Assembly: GCF_019132875.1 (NCBI RefSeq)
Contig: NZ_JAHSPF010000003.1
Coordinates: forward strand, 124,001-188,000
Reading direction: 5' to 3'
DNA: 64,000 bases
From: Erwinia phyllosphaerae
GTDB lineage: Bacteria; Pseudomonadota; Gammaproteobacteria; Enterobacterales; Enterobacteriaceae
The notes under the pieces were generated by a model. That model was not told the DNA's origin, did no database searches, and worked only from the letters and a program-made list of their open reading frames with translations. A program made the translations under genes and the position numbers. This document shows positions 40,230-49,483 of the stretch, piece by piece. The stretch's first letter is position 1, and every line of letters begins with the position of its first letter.

Positions 40230-42968
40230 ATGGCAGAATCAATTCAAATATCAGGTGTGCTCCGTGATCCGCTGGGAGCGATATTGTCTGGCACACGTAT
40301 TACCATCTCGAGCACAATCAATTCTACATCTGTTCTCAAAAACCAGACTGTAACTGTCGTGACCGACAACGCCGGGAATTATTCATTTTCACTTTTACCC
40401 GGCGGCTATAGTGCATCGATTGAATACGCGCGCGGTGGCCGGCAGGCGCTCGGTAAATTCCAGCTACAGACGGGCAGTGAGCCAGGAAGCCTTAACGACT
40501 ACATATTATATGGCGAGCCGATTCTTGCCGATCCTGTAATTTACAACGCTATCCGCACTATCCATCAGAGTGTCGATGTCTCAGCGAAAGAAGCGCGTAC
40601 CGGCGCCGATAATGCTGCAGCAGTGGTAACGCGTGCAGAGACGGTGGCGCAAGACGTGACGCAGGCTAAAAAAATTGTGGCCGAAGCTATTGCTACATCA
40701 GAGGAACATGTTCAATCCGCCAGTAGTGCGGCTGTCGAAGCTGTGGCGGCGCGGGATGAAGCGTTAGCTGCGGCGAACACAGCACAATCGATAACGGATT
40801 CTTCGGGAACGTATTCCAGCGTGTCCGAAGGACTGGCCAACACGCTAAGCGGTGACTATTTTCGCGTGGCGCAGGGAACGGGTAGCGCGGCCAGCTTCAT
40901 CTTTTATCGCAACAATAAAGGCGAGGCTGAGATTGTCACGTCGCAGGCCAGCGCAAACGCAATCAGCGCGCAAACCGGCACGGCGCTGGCAGAATTTCGG
41001 GACAGCAATAACCGACCCTATGCGCGCTTTGACAATAAAGGCGAGCTGCTGCTGCGCGGAATGGAGCGCGGCGTGCGTGAAAGCCTTAACAGCGTCGTAC
41101 CGCACGTTAAAACCAGCTCATCTTCGCCGCTGCTGGAAATTCAGGACGCCAACGGCACGAAAATAATCTCAATTTCTGGCGGCGGCGATCTTTATATCCC
41201 AAAAGTGAAAGGCTCGGTGCAAAGCACGCTATCTGCAATGGCTGCCCAATCCTCGGTAAGCGCAGAAATCATCGGTAATGCGTCTCCGGGTAGCCGTGTT
41301 TACGCAGTTTTGCCGGACGGATACGCAGCTGGCGGTTATCAATGGACACGGGACGGCGAGGCGATAGCAAATCAAACTGCCCGGAACTATCTGATCACTG
41401 CTGATGATATTGGGCATTCGCTCGGCGTAACTGTCAGCAACGTTGTCAGTGGCGTGCATATAGCTGATAACAACAGTAACAGGATCGGCGGTATTGCACT
41501 GGAAACGGCTGGTGCAGCGGATACGATATATGACGGTTACGTTTTATCAGTAGGCGATGACTTTAACAATCTCGATATCATTTCTCCGGCCAGGCCATTG
41601 GGCCGATGGTTCACAACACGTACATATCTTAACCCGCCGCGTGGCTCAGATACGTTGTTGGGCACAATGTATAACACTGATCCTTACCACACTGGGCATA
41701 ACGATTCGAACCGTGGCGTACCCGTTGGTTTTGACGCGATGGCCGTAACCAACGGCGTGCTAAAACTGACTGCGCGGCGCGGCACTGCTTCTGAACTAAA
41801 ACACGTTCAGGGGAAACGAACAGAGTTAGCTGCGATGGTTTCGTCAGCCGCCGCCTTTGCATTTTACGCGGGCGAAGCGGGCCGGGGCGATGTAATTATT
41901 GAATGGATGGCCAGATTTACCCAGGCTGGGAAAAATCCGGCTGGCTGGCACCCCGCGCTGTGGACGCAAAGCTGCCTGCCGTCTTACACGTTTGATTCTG
42001 ACGAAATGGATATCATCGAGGGCAACAGTAAGGAAGCTTACTCAAACTGGAATCTCTGGGGTTCGGACGGCAGCAGAACGGGCGGCGGATCGCTCGGCGG
42101 CGCAAAGGATCTTTTCGATAATGTTTTTCACAAAGTCACTGCAATCCTGAATACGTCCGGCGTAAAAATTTATATCGACGACGTTCTGACTCATACAAGC
42201 AGCGTTAACGCGAATTCAAAGTCAGAGCCAGGCTATCTGCTGATGAGCAGCCACGTCTATAACGGCAATTTTGACGGTGATCAATATAAGGCCGCTGAAT
42301 GGGGTGCGCAGCCGGACGGAGCAACAATCTATGTTGACTGGGTGCGCATCTGGCGACGAGCTGACAGGCTGCACGTCAAACCTCTAGTGGCAATCGATCC
42401 AATTTCTGTCGATTACGGGCAGGAAGGAACGATAACGCTCCCGCCTGTTGGAGAATTATGGGGAGTTAATGTCGTTGAGCATGTACAGGTCATTATGGCC
42501 GAAGAAAACGAGCCAGGCGGCAGCCGGACAGCCTCTTATAACTGTTTGCCTGACTTCGTCACGTATGATGCAGTAGCGCGCCAGATTAAAATTTTTAGCG
42601 GCTACACAAAGTCGGGGCGCCTGAATTTTGTTATTTACGGCTATCTTTCTGACGGTTCAACGTGCGAACCGGTACGCACTTACGTAAATGTCGGTCCCAA
42701 CATCAAGGTCGATAAAATTACGCTTTCCTCATCATCTACGCAGTTTGATTTATACGCAGCCTGCGACTGCGGTGTGCTCGTGACAGATGATAATAGCGTT
42801 AAAAAAATTATCACAGTAACCGGCCTGCCTGCGGCTATTAATTATGAATCTAGTGCTGGGCTGTTAAAACTGAAAACTACAGTACCGGGAAATTATACAG
42901 CGGTTGTTCATTGCACAAACAGTGCAGGGCAATCAGCTGAAAAACAAATAACGATTACGGTAAATTAA
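40230..42968 (+). CDS. Tail fibre protein with GH16 glycoside hydrolase domain, 912 aa
   Basis: Residues 1-110 are the prophage tail fibre N-terminal domain (I-S-G-V-L-R-D-P-L-G-A-I-L-S-G-T, L-L-P-G-G-Y). Coiled A-rich neck to about 200, then a region with an Ig/intimin-like insert (340-410). Residues about 430-715 are a GH16 beta-jelly-roll, with the catalytic E-x-D-x-x-E motif E592-M-D594-I-I-E597 and aromatic subsite residues (W-N-L-W-G, W-V-R-I-W-R at the domain end). Two beta domains complete the C-terminus. GH16 enzymes cleave beta-glucans and galactans, so this is a candidate capsule/EPS depolymerase. Confidence 0.82.
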   Translation: MAESIQISGVLRDPLGAILSGTRITISSTINSTSVLKNQTVTVVTDNAGNYSFSLLPGGYSASIEYARGGRQALGKFQLQTGSEPGSLNDYILYGEPILADPVIYNAIRTIHQSVDVSAKEARTGADNAAAVVTRAETVAQDVTQAKKIVAEAIATSEEHVQSASSAAVEAVAARDEALAAANTAQSITDSSGTYSSVSEGLANTLSGDYFRVAQGTGSAASFIFYRNNKGEAEIVTSQASANAISAQTGTALAEFRDSNNRPYARFDNKGELLLRGMERGVRESLNSVVPHVKTSSSSPLLEIQDANGTKIISISGGGDLYIPKVKGSVQSTLSAMAAQSSVSAEIIGNASPGSRVYAVLPDGYAAGGYQWTRDGEAIANQTARNYLITADDIGHSLGVTVSNVVSGVHIADNNSNRIGGIALETAGAADTIYDGYVLSVGDDFNNLDIISPARPLGRWFTTRTYLNPPRGSDTLLGTMYNTDPYHTGHNDSNRGVPVGFDAMAVTNGVLKLTARRGTASELKHVQGKRTELAAMVSSAAAFAFYAGEAGRGDVIIEWMARFTQAGKNPAGWHPALWTQSCLPSYTFDSDEMDIIEGNSKEAYSNWNLWGSDGSRTGGGSLGGAKDLFDNVFHKVTAILNTSGVKIYIDDVLTHTSSVNANSKSEPGYLLMSSHVYNGNFDGDQYKAAEWGAQPDGATIYVDWVRIWRRADRLHVKPLVAIDPISVDYGQEGTITLPPVGELWGVNVVEHVQVIMAEENEPGGSRTASYNCLPDFVTYDAVARQIKIFSGYTKSGRLNFVIYGYLSDGSTCEPVRTYVNVGPNIKVDKITLSSSSTQFDLYAACDCGVLVTDDNSVKKIITVTGLPAAINYESSAGLLKLKTTVPGNYTAVVHCTNSAGQSAEKQITITVN

Positions 42969-43850
42969 ATGCTCATTTTAAAAAGTAACGTTGCGTTCAG
43001 CGGCAGTCATTGCGACCTGCCATTTATTGGCCCGCTCGATGGTTTTAAACCAATGATTGCGCTTTCACTGCGCCGTCTGTTTTCCTCTTATAACGGTCCG
43101 CTAATTAATGTCCGGCGTTCGAGTGACGAAACAACCGCTGATATCGGTTTCACGTCAGACGGCGTACTTGATGCGGCAGCGCTGCTTGATTTCGCGGGCG
43201 AGGGCGATGCATTTATTACAATCTGGTACGATCAGAGCGGAAACGGAGTCCATGCGACGCGCAGTGTTGCATCCGGGCAGCCACGCATTGTTAAATCAGG
43301 TGTTCTGGCGCGTGCCGGTGGCCTACCGGCCGTTTATTTTTACGATAAACGGGCGTTCAGCCTGGCACCACCAGTATCAGGGAAAACACGGCTGGAAGCC
43401 GCTGTAGTTGTGCGGCCGACAGCAAGCTCTGCAAAATGCGCGGTATTGCATATCAATATGACGTCGAGCCTGGCTCAGTTCGCCATCGGCGCGAACTACA
43501 ACAGCAGCGGCAGAATGACACTGATAGCGCGAACGTCAACAGAGGATACCGTCAGCCTGACGTCTTCCGACAGCTTCAGCACGTCCCAGCTAACACAGCT
43601 TTACGCTGTTGCGGATTACGCCGTCGGCAATGTGGAACTCAGTCAGAACGGGCGTAGCGTGGCGGCCGGTCAGCTGACAGTTGCAGCGAACATCAGCTCG
43701 CCGTCTTCGTCTATTATCGGACTGAGTACGTGGCTTTCGTCGCCGATTACGTATAGTGGTTATATGTCTGAGGTAATTGTGTTTAGTACAGAATCGGGTG
43801 ATGGTGACGGGATAAGCAGCGAACAGCTTTCCTATTATTCAGTGGTTTGA
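42969..43850 (+). CDS. Arabinofuranosidase-B-like/lectin-fold tail protein, 293 aa
   Basis: One base after the GH16 gene. A-L-S-L-R-R-L-F-S-S-Y-N-G-P-L-I-N-V-R-R-S-S-D, D-A-A-A-L-L-D-F and T-I-W-Y-D-Q-S-G-N-G-V-H-A-T are typical of the catalytic-like (concanavalin-type) domain of alpha-L-arabinofuranosidase B that phages reuse as sugar-binding fibre parts. The C-terminus (about residues 176-293) is repeated as a pseudogene at 49484-49815. Confidence 0.75.
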   Translation: MLILKSNVAFSGSHCDLPFIGPLDGFKPMIALSLRRLFSSYNGPLINVRRSSDETTADIGFTSDGVLDAAALLDFAGEGDAFITIWYDQSGNGVHATRSVASGQPRIVKSGVLARAGGLPAVYFYDKRAFSLAPPVSGKTRLEAAVVVRPTASSAKCAVLHINMTSSLAQFAIGANYNSSGRMTLIARTSTEDTVSLTSSDSFSTSQLTQLYAVADYAVGNVELSQNGRSVAAGQLTVAANISSPSSSIIGLSTWLSSPITYSGYMSEVIVFSTESGDGDGISSEQLSYYSVV

Positions 43851-43924
43851 TTGCTAAAAAAATTTTATGAAGGCAGAATTAGTCTGTTGTGTCTATTTTC
43901 TGCCTAATAAAAACTACTGGTTTA

Positions 43925-44770
43925 TTAAAGAACTTTAGCGTGATTAACTTCTTCTTTAACTATATAGTCTATGGATGTTACATCTTTAATTGGTATTTCT
44001 GTTATTTTGTTTTTATCATTTCCGCATATAAATATGTATTCGCTAGAACGGAAAACCAGTTTTGCATCATTGATTGCTTTATCACCTATGTGCAAATCTA
44101 TAGAAGAGTATCCGCCGTAGTTGATAGAGGATAATATTTTTTTATAATTACCTGAATCTAAAAGTAAAAAAGGTGAAATAATCATGAAAAGCAAAGTCAT
44201 GATACTTAATATAGCCTTTCTGTGTGGGAGGAATGGTGAGCTTATTAATACTGGGTAAATGACAGATAAAAAAGGCAATATAATATAAGCTTTTAGGGGA
44301 GGAGATTGTGAGCTAAAATATACGATAAAGCAAGAAATAACCCCCATAAAAATTGAAATTAATATAATGAATTTAACATCGATGGGACGGTCGGGGGTAG
44401 GCTTAACCAGATTAAACAAAAAAATTCTAATCTTATTGCCAGCTTCCTTATGAAGTTGTATCTTTTTTTTATGATAGCCTTCAAGCTTAATAGTGAATTT
44501 TTTCATGAAATGAGAAAAGGCAAACAATAATAAAAAAAGTAATGTAGCCCCCATCATTGTCAAAAAAGTTACACTTGATATAGCAATAGTAATAAAAGGC
44601 GATCCTTCAACAGGTAGCCTGAATCCATTCTCAATTGAATACCAATACATTGCCACCTTATTTATTATAGCGAAATAAGTAGTGCCACTTAACGCAGTTA
44701 TTAATGAGGAAATGACTAACTTTACAGGTGTGGCTAGATTAAAAAAAGACATTATCTTTTCTTTATTCAT
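43925..44770 (-). CDS. Polytopic membrane protein moron, 281 aa
   Basis: About six hydrophobic segments (residues 12-36, 55-85, 130-152, 160-180, 187-206 and one between) and a soluble C-terminal ~75 residues (Y-S-S-I-D-L-H-I-G-D-K-A-I-N-D-A-K-L-V-F ... I-T-E-I-P-I-K-D-V-T-S-I). Strongly AT-rich and reverse-strand next to the fibre genes, a typical cargo position. No family recognised. Confidence 0.6.
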   Translation of the reverse strand: MNKEKIMSFFNLATPVKLVISSLITALSGTTYFAIINKVAMYWYSIENGFRLPVEGSPFITIAISSVTFLTMMGATLLFLLLFAFSHFMKKFTIKLEGYHKKKIQLHKEAGNKIRIFLFNLVKPTPDRPIDVKFIILISIFMGVISCFIVYFSSQSPPLKAYIILPFLSVIYPVLISSPFLPHRKAILSIMTLLFMIISPFLLLDSGNYKKILSSINYGGYSSIDLHIGDKAINDAKLVFRSSEYIFICGNDKNKITEIPIKDVTSIDYIVKEEVNHAKVL

Positions 44771-45242
44771 GTAAGGCCTTATGGTTTTTGTTTAAAGTGA
44801 GTTTATTCATGGTTGATGTTATTTTTTTTACGACAATAGATTACCATAAGAATTTTTAATTGGTAGCTGAGTGCAGTTGATTATGGATTTTTAAGATTTA
44901 TGCCATAAGATATAAGTAATTAATGAATGGATTTCATATATTTTAAATTCTGTATAATTAAAAAAGCATATAAAAGATATTGTTCTTCCCTTCAGGGGAA
45001 CAGGAATCACCGTGCCGTACTTAATATTTTTAATGAAAAAAGTGGTGCCGCCAATCAGAGAATCATTAGCACATTACACGATAAAATCGGTTATCAAAGT
45101 CAAATTTTTTTCACGCATAATCAACCAGTTACAATTTGAATATAACGTCATGCCAACCGAGAAAAAGTTTACTTTATTCCTTTTTTATCAGAGAATTACA
45201 AACATTTCTTTTAGCTAATGCTGCACTAAATCGGCTGGATAT
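44771..45242. other. AT-rich stretch without a recognised gene
   Basis: 470 bases of very AT-rich DNA upstream of the membrane-protein gene. It should contain that gene's promoter. Short frames here lack ribosome sites and protein-like composition. Confidence 0.4.
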
Positions 45243-45494
45243 TCAACCAGCGATAAGTTGTAAAATGACGTGCAGCTCGTTGGTAGCTTTCCAAATGTCA
45301 TCATGTGTATCGCCATCCCAATCCGGTGTCATTATTCTTTCTGCTCGCAGATACATTATTCGAATATGTATCTCAGCTATCTCATTGCGCCCACACTGAG
45401 CAGCTATACGTTTGAGAGCCTGCTGGGATGTAGGCTCCCAAGGTTTAAGGCCGAGTCGTTCCCGGATAAAAATTTTCGAGAGTTTTGTAGTCAT
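45243..45494 (-). CDS. Hypothetical protein, 83 aa
   Basis: Amphipathic helical protein (MTTKLSKIFIRERLGLKPWE ... W-K-A-T-N-E-L-H-V-I-L-Q-L-I-A-G). Composition is protein-like but the upstream ribosome site is weak. It lies close to the right end of the complete prophage. No function assigned. Confidence 0.4.
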   Translation of the reverse strand: MTTKLSKIFIRERLGLKPWEPTSQQALKRIAAQCGRNEIAEIHIRIMYLRAERIMTPDWDGDTHDDIWKATNELHVILQLIAG

Positions 45495-45815
45495 AATTTA
45501 ATCAATGAAAACTTGGCCCGGTGGCTGGGAAGTCATTTTATAATCTCTTTAATGAAAACTTCTTTAGGCTAATATTTTCTATCTGATAGCCTTAACCTGT
45601 ATGTGATAGTTATATCTACTCTTACTGCAAGTTTACTTGCAAAATCAGTTGGTTTTACATTGGCAATAACGAGATCCAGCTATCATAACCTACGCTTACC
45701 AATTGTCATTTATGGCAATTTATTCAGCCTGTTCATTTATACAGCGGATGCGACTTGCAAAATCGGCTGATAAGCCCGTAATTCATTCTTCTTGCCAAAA
45801 GCTTCTGTGTTTATG

Positions 45816-45835
45816 TACTGTATATAAAAACAGTA
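45816..45835 (+). promoter_or_regulatory. LexA (SOS) box, copy 1
   Basis: TACTGTATATAAAAACAGTA fits the LexA consensus TACTG-(TA)5-CAGTA with intact CTG and CAG arms. It sits 15 bases before the ATG of the following gene. Confidence 0.85.
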
Positions 45836-45850
45836 TTATAGAGAGAGCAT

Positions 45851-46081
45851 ATGGCACGCTATGATGACATCGGGACGGCATATAGGGAAAGCATCAGAAT
45901 CAGCATGGCAGGGCGCAGGACAGTAACGACAGTAGATTTCGTACAGGCATTGGCACGATACAATCACATCTGGACGTTAAAAGAGGCGAACGAGTGGATC
46001 GAGCAGTATCAATGGAATTTTAAAGACGTGTCAACAGAAGAGGGAGAGCAAAGGACCTTTCAGCTCTACAACATAAATTAA
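45851..46081 (+). CDS. SOS-box-controlled small protein, copy 1 (intact), 76 aa
   Basis: Conserved across copies: M-A-R-Y-D-D-I, A-Y-R-E-S-I-R-I-S, R-R-T-V-T-T-V-D-F-V-Q, A-N-E-W-I-E-x-Y-Q, F-K-D-V-S-T-E-E-G, R-T-F-Q-L. The fold looks like a small helical winged-helix or DinI-sized protein, but I do not recognise the family. GAGAG lies upstream of ATG. Transcription should be repressed by LexA and rise on DNA damage. It is the last gene before the first icd 3' fragment (phage right end). Confidence 0.7.
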   Translation: MARYDDIGTAYRESIRISMAGRRTVTTVDFVQALARYNHIWTLKEANEWIEQYQWNFKDVSTEEGEQRTFQLYNIN

Positions 46082-46290
46082 GGATATTGTGCCTAGCGTT
46101 TTGAAGACATGAGTCTGTTAGCCAAATGCAGACTCGCATTTTAAAAAATAATTTAGATTTTCTCTTCCCCAAAACTAGTGCTAAGTTACTGTTTATTCAT
46201 AGGTGTTTAGATAGCAAATAAAGCATGTTTCTCAGCTGTATATTGAATTTAAAACTAATTAAATCATTAGCTTAACGCAATTTCGCTTAG

Positions 46291-46458
46291 ATACTGCTGC
46301 GTCACATGGGCTGGTTCGAAGCCGCAGACCTGATTGTTAAAGGTATGGAAGGCGCGATTGCTGCCAAAACCGTTACCTATGACTTCGAACGTCTGATGGA
46401 CGGCGCTAAACTGCTGAAATCTTCAGAGTTTGGCGATGCTATGATTCAGCATATGTAA
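46291..46458 (+). repeat. icd 3' end fragment, copy A (attachment-site core region)
   Basis: Encodes the last 53 codons and stop of isocitrate dehydrogenase: [37 protein letters not shown], closing I-Q-H-M. No start or upstream icd sequence is present. Phage 21 and e14 insert here and carry a replacement 3' end, so this should be the right attachment end (attR) of the complete prophage. Confidence 0.85.
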
Positions 46459-46556
46459 GCTGCTTCTTGCAACACTAAGCCAACACGATTGTTGAAATTG
46501 TGTTGGCTTTTGATAGCCTGCTAGCGGTTATCAAAATTTTATCAAAACCCGCCGTT

Positions 46557-46760
46557 TTAAAGCGCAACAAGCAACCATTCCTTGCCCCGATCGTCATGAT
46601 ATCTGTCGGTCTGTCTTTGCGATTTATGACCCAGTAAAAGTCTGGTATCCACTCCCTGTTCCCTCGAGAACTGTTCAGACAGCGAACGCTGTTCATGAAA
46701 CGTTGCCGGCGTCCCTTCAGCCCGGGCAATATTCGCTTTGTCACGAGCCTTATTGAAAGT
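46557..46760 (-). pseudogene. Integrase (tyrosine recombinase) C-terminal remnant, copy 1
   Basis: Reverse frame reads T-F-N-K-A-R-D-K-A, T-P-A-T-F-H-E-Q-R-S-L-S, L-L-L-G-H-K-S, D-I-Y-H-D-D-R-G-K-E-W and a stop, giving the H-x-x-R, G-H and Tyr catalytic motifs of phage 21/lambda-type integrases. The N-terminal three quarters are missing. Its convergent position facing icd is that of int at attL in e14-like prophages, so it is the left end of a second, deleted element. Confidence 0.8.
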
Positions 46761-46763
46761 CGA

Positions 46764-46859
46764 CCGGTTACGAATGAGCGTTTAGCGAATATGGTAGTGA
46801 AGCTATCAGAAGGCGAGCCGGACCTGACCGAAGATTTCGGGCTACAGCTATTAAAGTAG
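46764..46859 (+). pseudogene. 3' remnant of the small AriR-like gene, copy 1
   Basis: 31 codons (P-V-T-N-E-R-L-A-N-M-V-V-K-L-S-E-G-E-P-D-L ...) matching the C-terminal half of the intact gene at 49839-50021. It is joined directly to the integrase remnant, marking a deletion junction. A hairpin with GCCGGGCC follows. Confidence 0.65.
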
Positions 46860-46893
46860 CATCAGGCCCGACCATTGCCGGGCCTTGCCTGAA

Positions 46894-47220
46894 TCAATCG
46901 TATAGCCAGCGGCCTGCTTTTGCTGATTCAGCAAACATTGCAATTGTTAGTGGCTTCCGGGATTGCTTTACGGATTTTTTGGTAAACCATTTTCGGAAAA
47001 ACCATGGGATTTCCCAGGGGAAATAATTTTCAATATTTAATACAGATACGTCGATACCGAATTTATCTGCATATCTGTCTATCGCCTGTGCCAGATCCTC
47101 AACTTCTGCATATTCTTGCAGGATGGTGTCTGGCTTCAGCTGAACGGGTTTCAGGCGTAGAGATGTTACCAGAGGCAGTTCTCTGCGGAAGAAATCCAGA
47201 ACGTCTTCATCAGTCACCAT
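46894..47220 (-). CDS. DUF1493 family protein, copy 1, 108 aa
   Basis: M-V-T-D-E-D-V-L-D-F-F start and R-K-P-L-T-I-A-M-F-A-E-S-A-K-A-G-R-W-L-Y-D end are hallmarks of DUF1493, small acidic acyl-carrier-like sized proteins of enterobacteria. It overlaps the stop of a partner gene, here decayed. Function not established. Confidence 0.75.
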   Translation of the reverse strand: MVTDEDVLDFFRRELPLVTSLRLKPVQLKPDTILQEYAEVEDLAQAIDRYADKFGIDVSVLNIENYFPWEIPWFFRKWFTKKSVKQSRKPLTIAMFAESAKAGRWLYD

Positions 47221-47660
47221 ATCTTGTCGTTTCCTCTGGCTATCCGGTTGTAGTTCGTGGTCGCCCTGAATGCTATTATTGCTATATCAGATGCACAGAC
47301 TGCTCATCCAGGCACCGGAACGGTTCGTCCGACGAAAGCGCCAGGATTGTTAACAAATTTGGGCTTCAGGGTTCTGAGGCTGGCATTAGTAAATGTCGGT
47401 AGGCGGAACGGCAGCTCTATATTTAGATAACGACGCGAGGTTTCAGAAACTATTGAAGTACCCTTGGTTGCGCCTGCGAATTTACCTCTTGTCGGGCGAG
47501 TAGGTTGTCCCAGAATGACACCGGCCGCCGCTACAATGTCAGACACACCGAATTGTTCATGTACAGCATCAAGAAAAATCTAGAAAAACAATTCCCCCGC
47601 CGAAAGGTTGAAGACTCCTTTGTAGAAATAGGTTCCGTTTAACTCTTCAACAGTATCCAT
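47214..47660 (-). pseudogene. DUF1493 partner gene, copy 1, with two nonsense codons
   Basis: Homologous to the 155-156 residue proteins at 52443 and 54280: M-D-T-V-E-E-L-N start and I-A-R-G-N-D-K-I-W end over exactly 149 codons, but with in-frame TAG after E-L-F-F and TGA after V-P-V-P-G. The reading frame is otherwise kept, so inactivation is recent. Confidence 0.75.
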
Positions 47661-47774
47661 AACTTGTCCTTAAGTTGATAAATTTCCGACTACATGATGA
47701 AAGATTTTGATTATTACGTAAACACATGATCGCGGCCTGCAATAGTATCGCTTGCTTCTGTCGATAGGGTCTAT

Positions 47775-47794
47775 CACTGTATATAAAAACAGTA
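47775..47794 (+). promoter_or_regulatory. LexA (SOS) box, copy 2
   Basis: CACTGTATATAAAAACAGTA, CTG and CAG arms intact, 11 bases before the ATG of the decayed second gene copy. Confidence 0.75.
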
Positions 47795-47805
47795 ATTGAG
47801 GGCGT

Positions 47806-48047
47806 ATGGCGTGCTACGACGACATCGGCAGCGCATACAGATAAAGCATCAAAATTGACGGGAAAGGGCCAGAACGGTAATGACTGTCGATTTTGTGCAG
47901 AACCTGGCGCAATACAATTATATCTGGACGCTGCGCGAGGCGAACGAGTGGATTGAAATCTACCAACTCGGTTTCAAGGACGTTTCGACTGAAGAGGGCG
48001 ATCGCCGGACGTTCCAGTTGTTCAATCCAAACAACGGCGGATTTTGA
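47806..48047 (+). pseudogene. SOS-box small gene, copy 2, inactivated
   Basis: M-A-C-Y-D-D-I-G-S-A-Y-R then a TAA stop and a frameshift. The downstream part (47880-48047) remains open and reads M-T-V-D-F-V-Q-N-L-A ... F-N-P-N-N-G-G-F, nearly identical to copy 3. Confidence 0.75.
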
Positions 48048-48194
48048 AGAATTCGCCGCAGATATTTATTCTCCAAAACTCATAGCAGTCAGCTGATTTT
48101 AGAGCGGTTTCAAGACACTAATTGTGGAGTAAATCCCTGCATAAAGTATAGGGAAAGTCTGCGCGTATCAGGAACATAACACTACTTTGCAAAA

Positions 48195-48263
48195 ATACTG
48201 CTGGGTCACATGGGCTGGTTCGAAACCGCAGACCTGATTGTTAAAGGTATGGAAGGCGCGATA
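48195..48263 (+). repeat. icd 3' end fragment, copy B (truncated)
   Basis: About 69 bases matching the start of copies A and C ([21 protein letters not shown]) and then diverging. The ~150 bases upstream (shared with the region before copy C, about 90% alike) mark the right arm of an icd-type phage. Confidence 0.8.
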
Positions 48264-48669
48264 TAAGGTTTGCCATTATAGAGTTTGTATTCAAGAACAA
48301 TTCTGAATTTTGACGTAGGTAAAGCTCAGTGCTTCCTTTTTTAAGGTAAGTAATAACCCGGTAACTGACAGTATGGTCAAACGCCAGCGTTCGGAAAGGA
48401 TAAATGCCCCCACAATTTCTATGCTGTGAGCACTGGCGCGCATAGCAGCTGTTATAGCTCATTCAGCTGTATCAAGGTTGGTAAAGTACTTGCCCCCTTA
48501 GAAAGGGCCAGATTTGAACAGACAAGATCGGAGATGTAGTGGTCTTATAAACATAAAATATTTAAGCCCTGGCATAATCGCGGGGGGAGTTATTGTTTGC
48601 ATTTTATTAGTACGGCCTTCACCTTTGCCAGGTTTAAGGTTAAAGTTCTTCTTTTCTCAAGGAGGGGCT
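48264..48669. other. Stretch without a recognised gene
   Basis: About 400 bases between the truncated icd fragment and the secreted-protein gene. No frame with good translation signals; probably eroded prophage DNA. Confidence 0.4.
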
Positions 48670-49056
48670 ATGAAATTATTAGCTTTTATTTTTGTATTAT
48701 TGGCTAGTCCATCTTTTGCCGCCATCAGTAACCCTCAAAAAGCTGCTCAAGATTTATGCGAAATGGAATGGCAAATAACCGATAAGGCTATGGCAACCGA
48801 TGCAAATATTTCGTATATAGTTGACGGAGAGGTCAAAAAATTCAAAAAATCTGGATATTCATTATCAGATTTCAAGATAGATGAAACTGATTTTGTGAAA
48901 GTTTCTATTGAAGGGGCTGAAGGGTTTAGAAAAATGCAAGAAGGAATGACAACTCCTTATTCTGAAGCCAGAAGTTTCTTCAGACAGAGAATGATGCCGA
49001 TTTGTATAAAAAATGTTTTGGGAAATATTTATAAAGATAGTCAGGATATAAATTAA
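48670..49056 (+). CDS. Exported protein with signal peptide, 128 aa
   Basis: ATG 48670 with AAGGAGG upstream; signal peptide MKLLAFIFVLLASPSFA. Mature protein is polar with two Cys (L-C-E and I-C-I). AT-rich, translation signals intact although surrounded by pseudogenes. It replaces, by position, whatever preceded the holin in the second phage; function unknown. Confidence 0.6.
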   Translation: MKLLAFIFVLLASPSFAAISNPQKAAQDLCEMEWQITDKAMATDANISYIVDGEVKKFKKSGYSLSDFKIDETDFVKVSIEGAEGFRKMQEGMTTPYSEARSFFRQRMMPICIKNVLGNIYKDSQDIN

Positions 49057-49068
49057 CTTTAATACCTC

Positions 49069-49097
49069 AAAGGCTCACTTCGGTAGGCCTTTTTTAT
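49069..49097 (+). terminator. UUCG-loop terminator, decayed copy
   Basis: AAAGGCTCAC-TTCG-GTAGGCCTTTTTT, duplicate of the terminator at 11943-11972 with one stem mismatch. Confidence 0.7.
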
Positions 49098-49138
49098 TTC
49101 TCTTATAACACAGCCACCCGCTCATGAAGGCGAAGCTA

Positions 49139-49456
49139 TGAAAATGCCACATAGAGCCCCGGCACCTATGGCCTATTGGCCTCGGTGCTCATTATTTTTA
49201 TGTCTATATGGGGCAGACTGATTAAATATATTTTTAGATTTACAGGAAAAATCCAGCGTGGAGCTGGATCGCTGCTCTTGCGCAAGTTGTCGTGCCAGGT
49301 TTTGCCGGATTGATGGGCAGACTGCGCGTGATGGAATCGCGCCTCAGCATCTATTACACGCTCGCTGCCGCTGGCATGTCCGGGACAATGGGATCTGCGG
49401 CGCTAAATTATTTCTGGGAACGTCTGACAGGGATAAAAAAAAGAAATAAAGCTTAG
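49139..49456 (+). pseudogene. S-type holin pseudogene
   Basis: Starts ATGAAAATGCCA (the M-K-M-P dual start) and shares long stretches with the holin at 12012, ending in the same I-Y-Y-T-L-A-A-A-G-M-S-G-T-M-G-S-A-A-L-N-Y-F-W-E-R-L-T-G-I-K frame, but frameshifts break the middle. Confidence 0.8.
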
Positions 49457-49483
49457 TTTGCCGTCAGTACAAACTATACCAGT

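Larger units (their letters stand above)
46291..46930 (+). repeat. Direct repeat DR1, copy 1 (about 640 bases)
   Basis: This block recurs at 51529-52168 with a constant offset of 5238 bases and only scattered differences. It holds the icd 3' end, an integrase C-terminal remnant, the tail of a small gene, a hairpin and the end of a DUF1493 gene. Confidence 0.85.

Noticed and set aside
46475..46744. 89-codon reverse ORF starting MTKRILPG
   Set aside because: It is out of frame; the real signal is the integrase C-terminus in the neighbouring frame.
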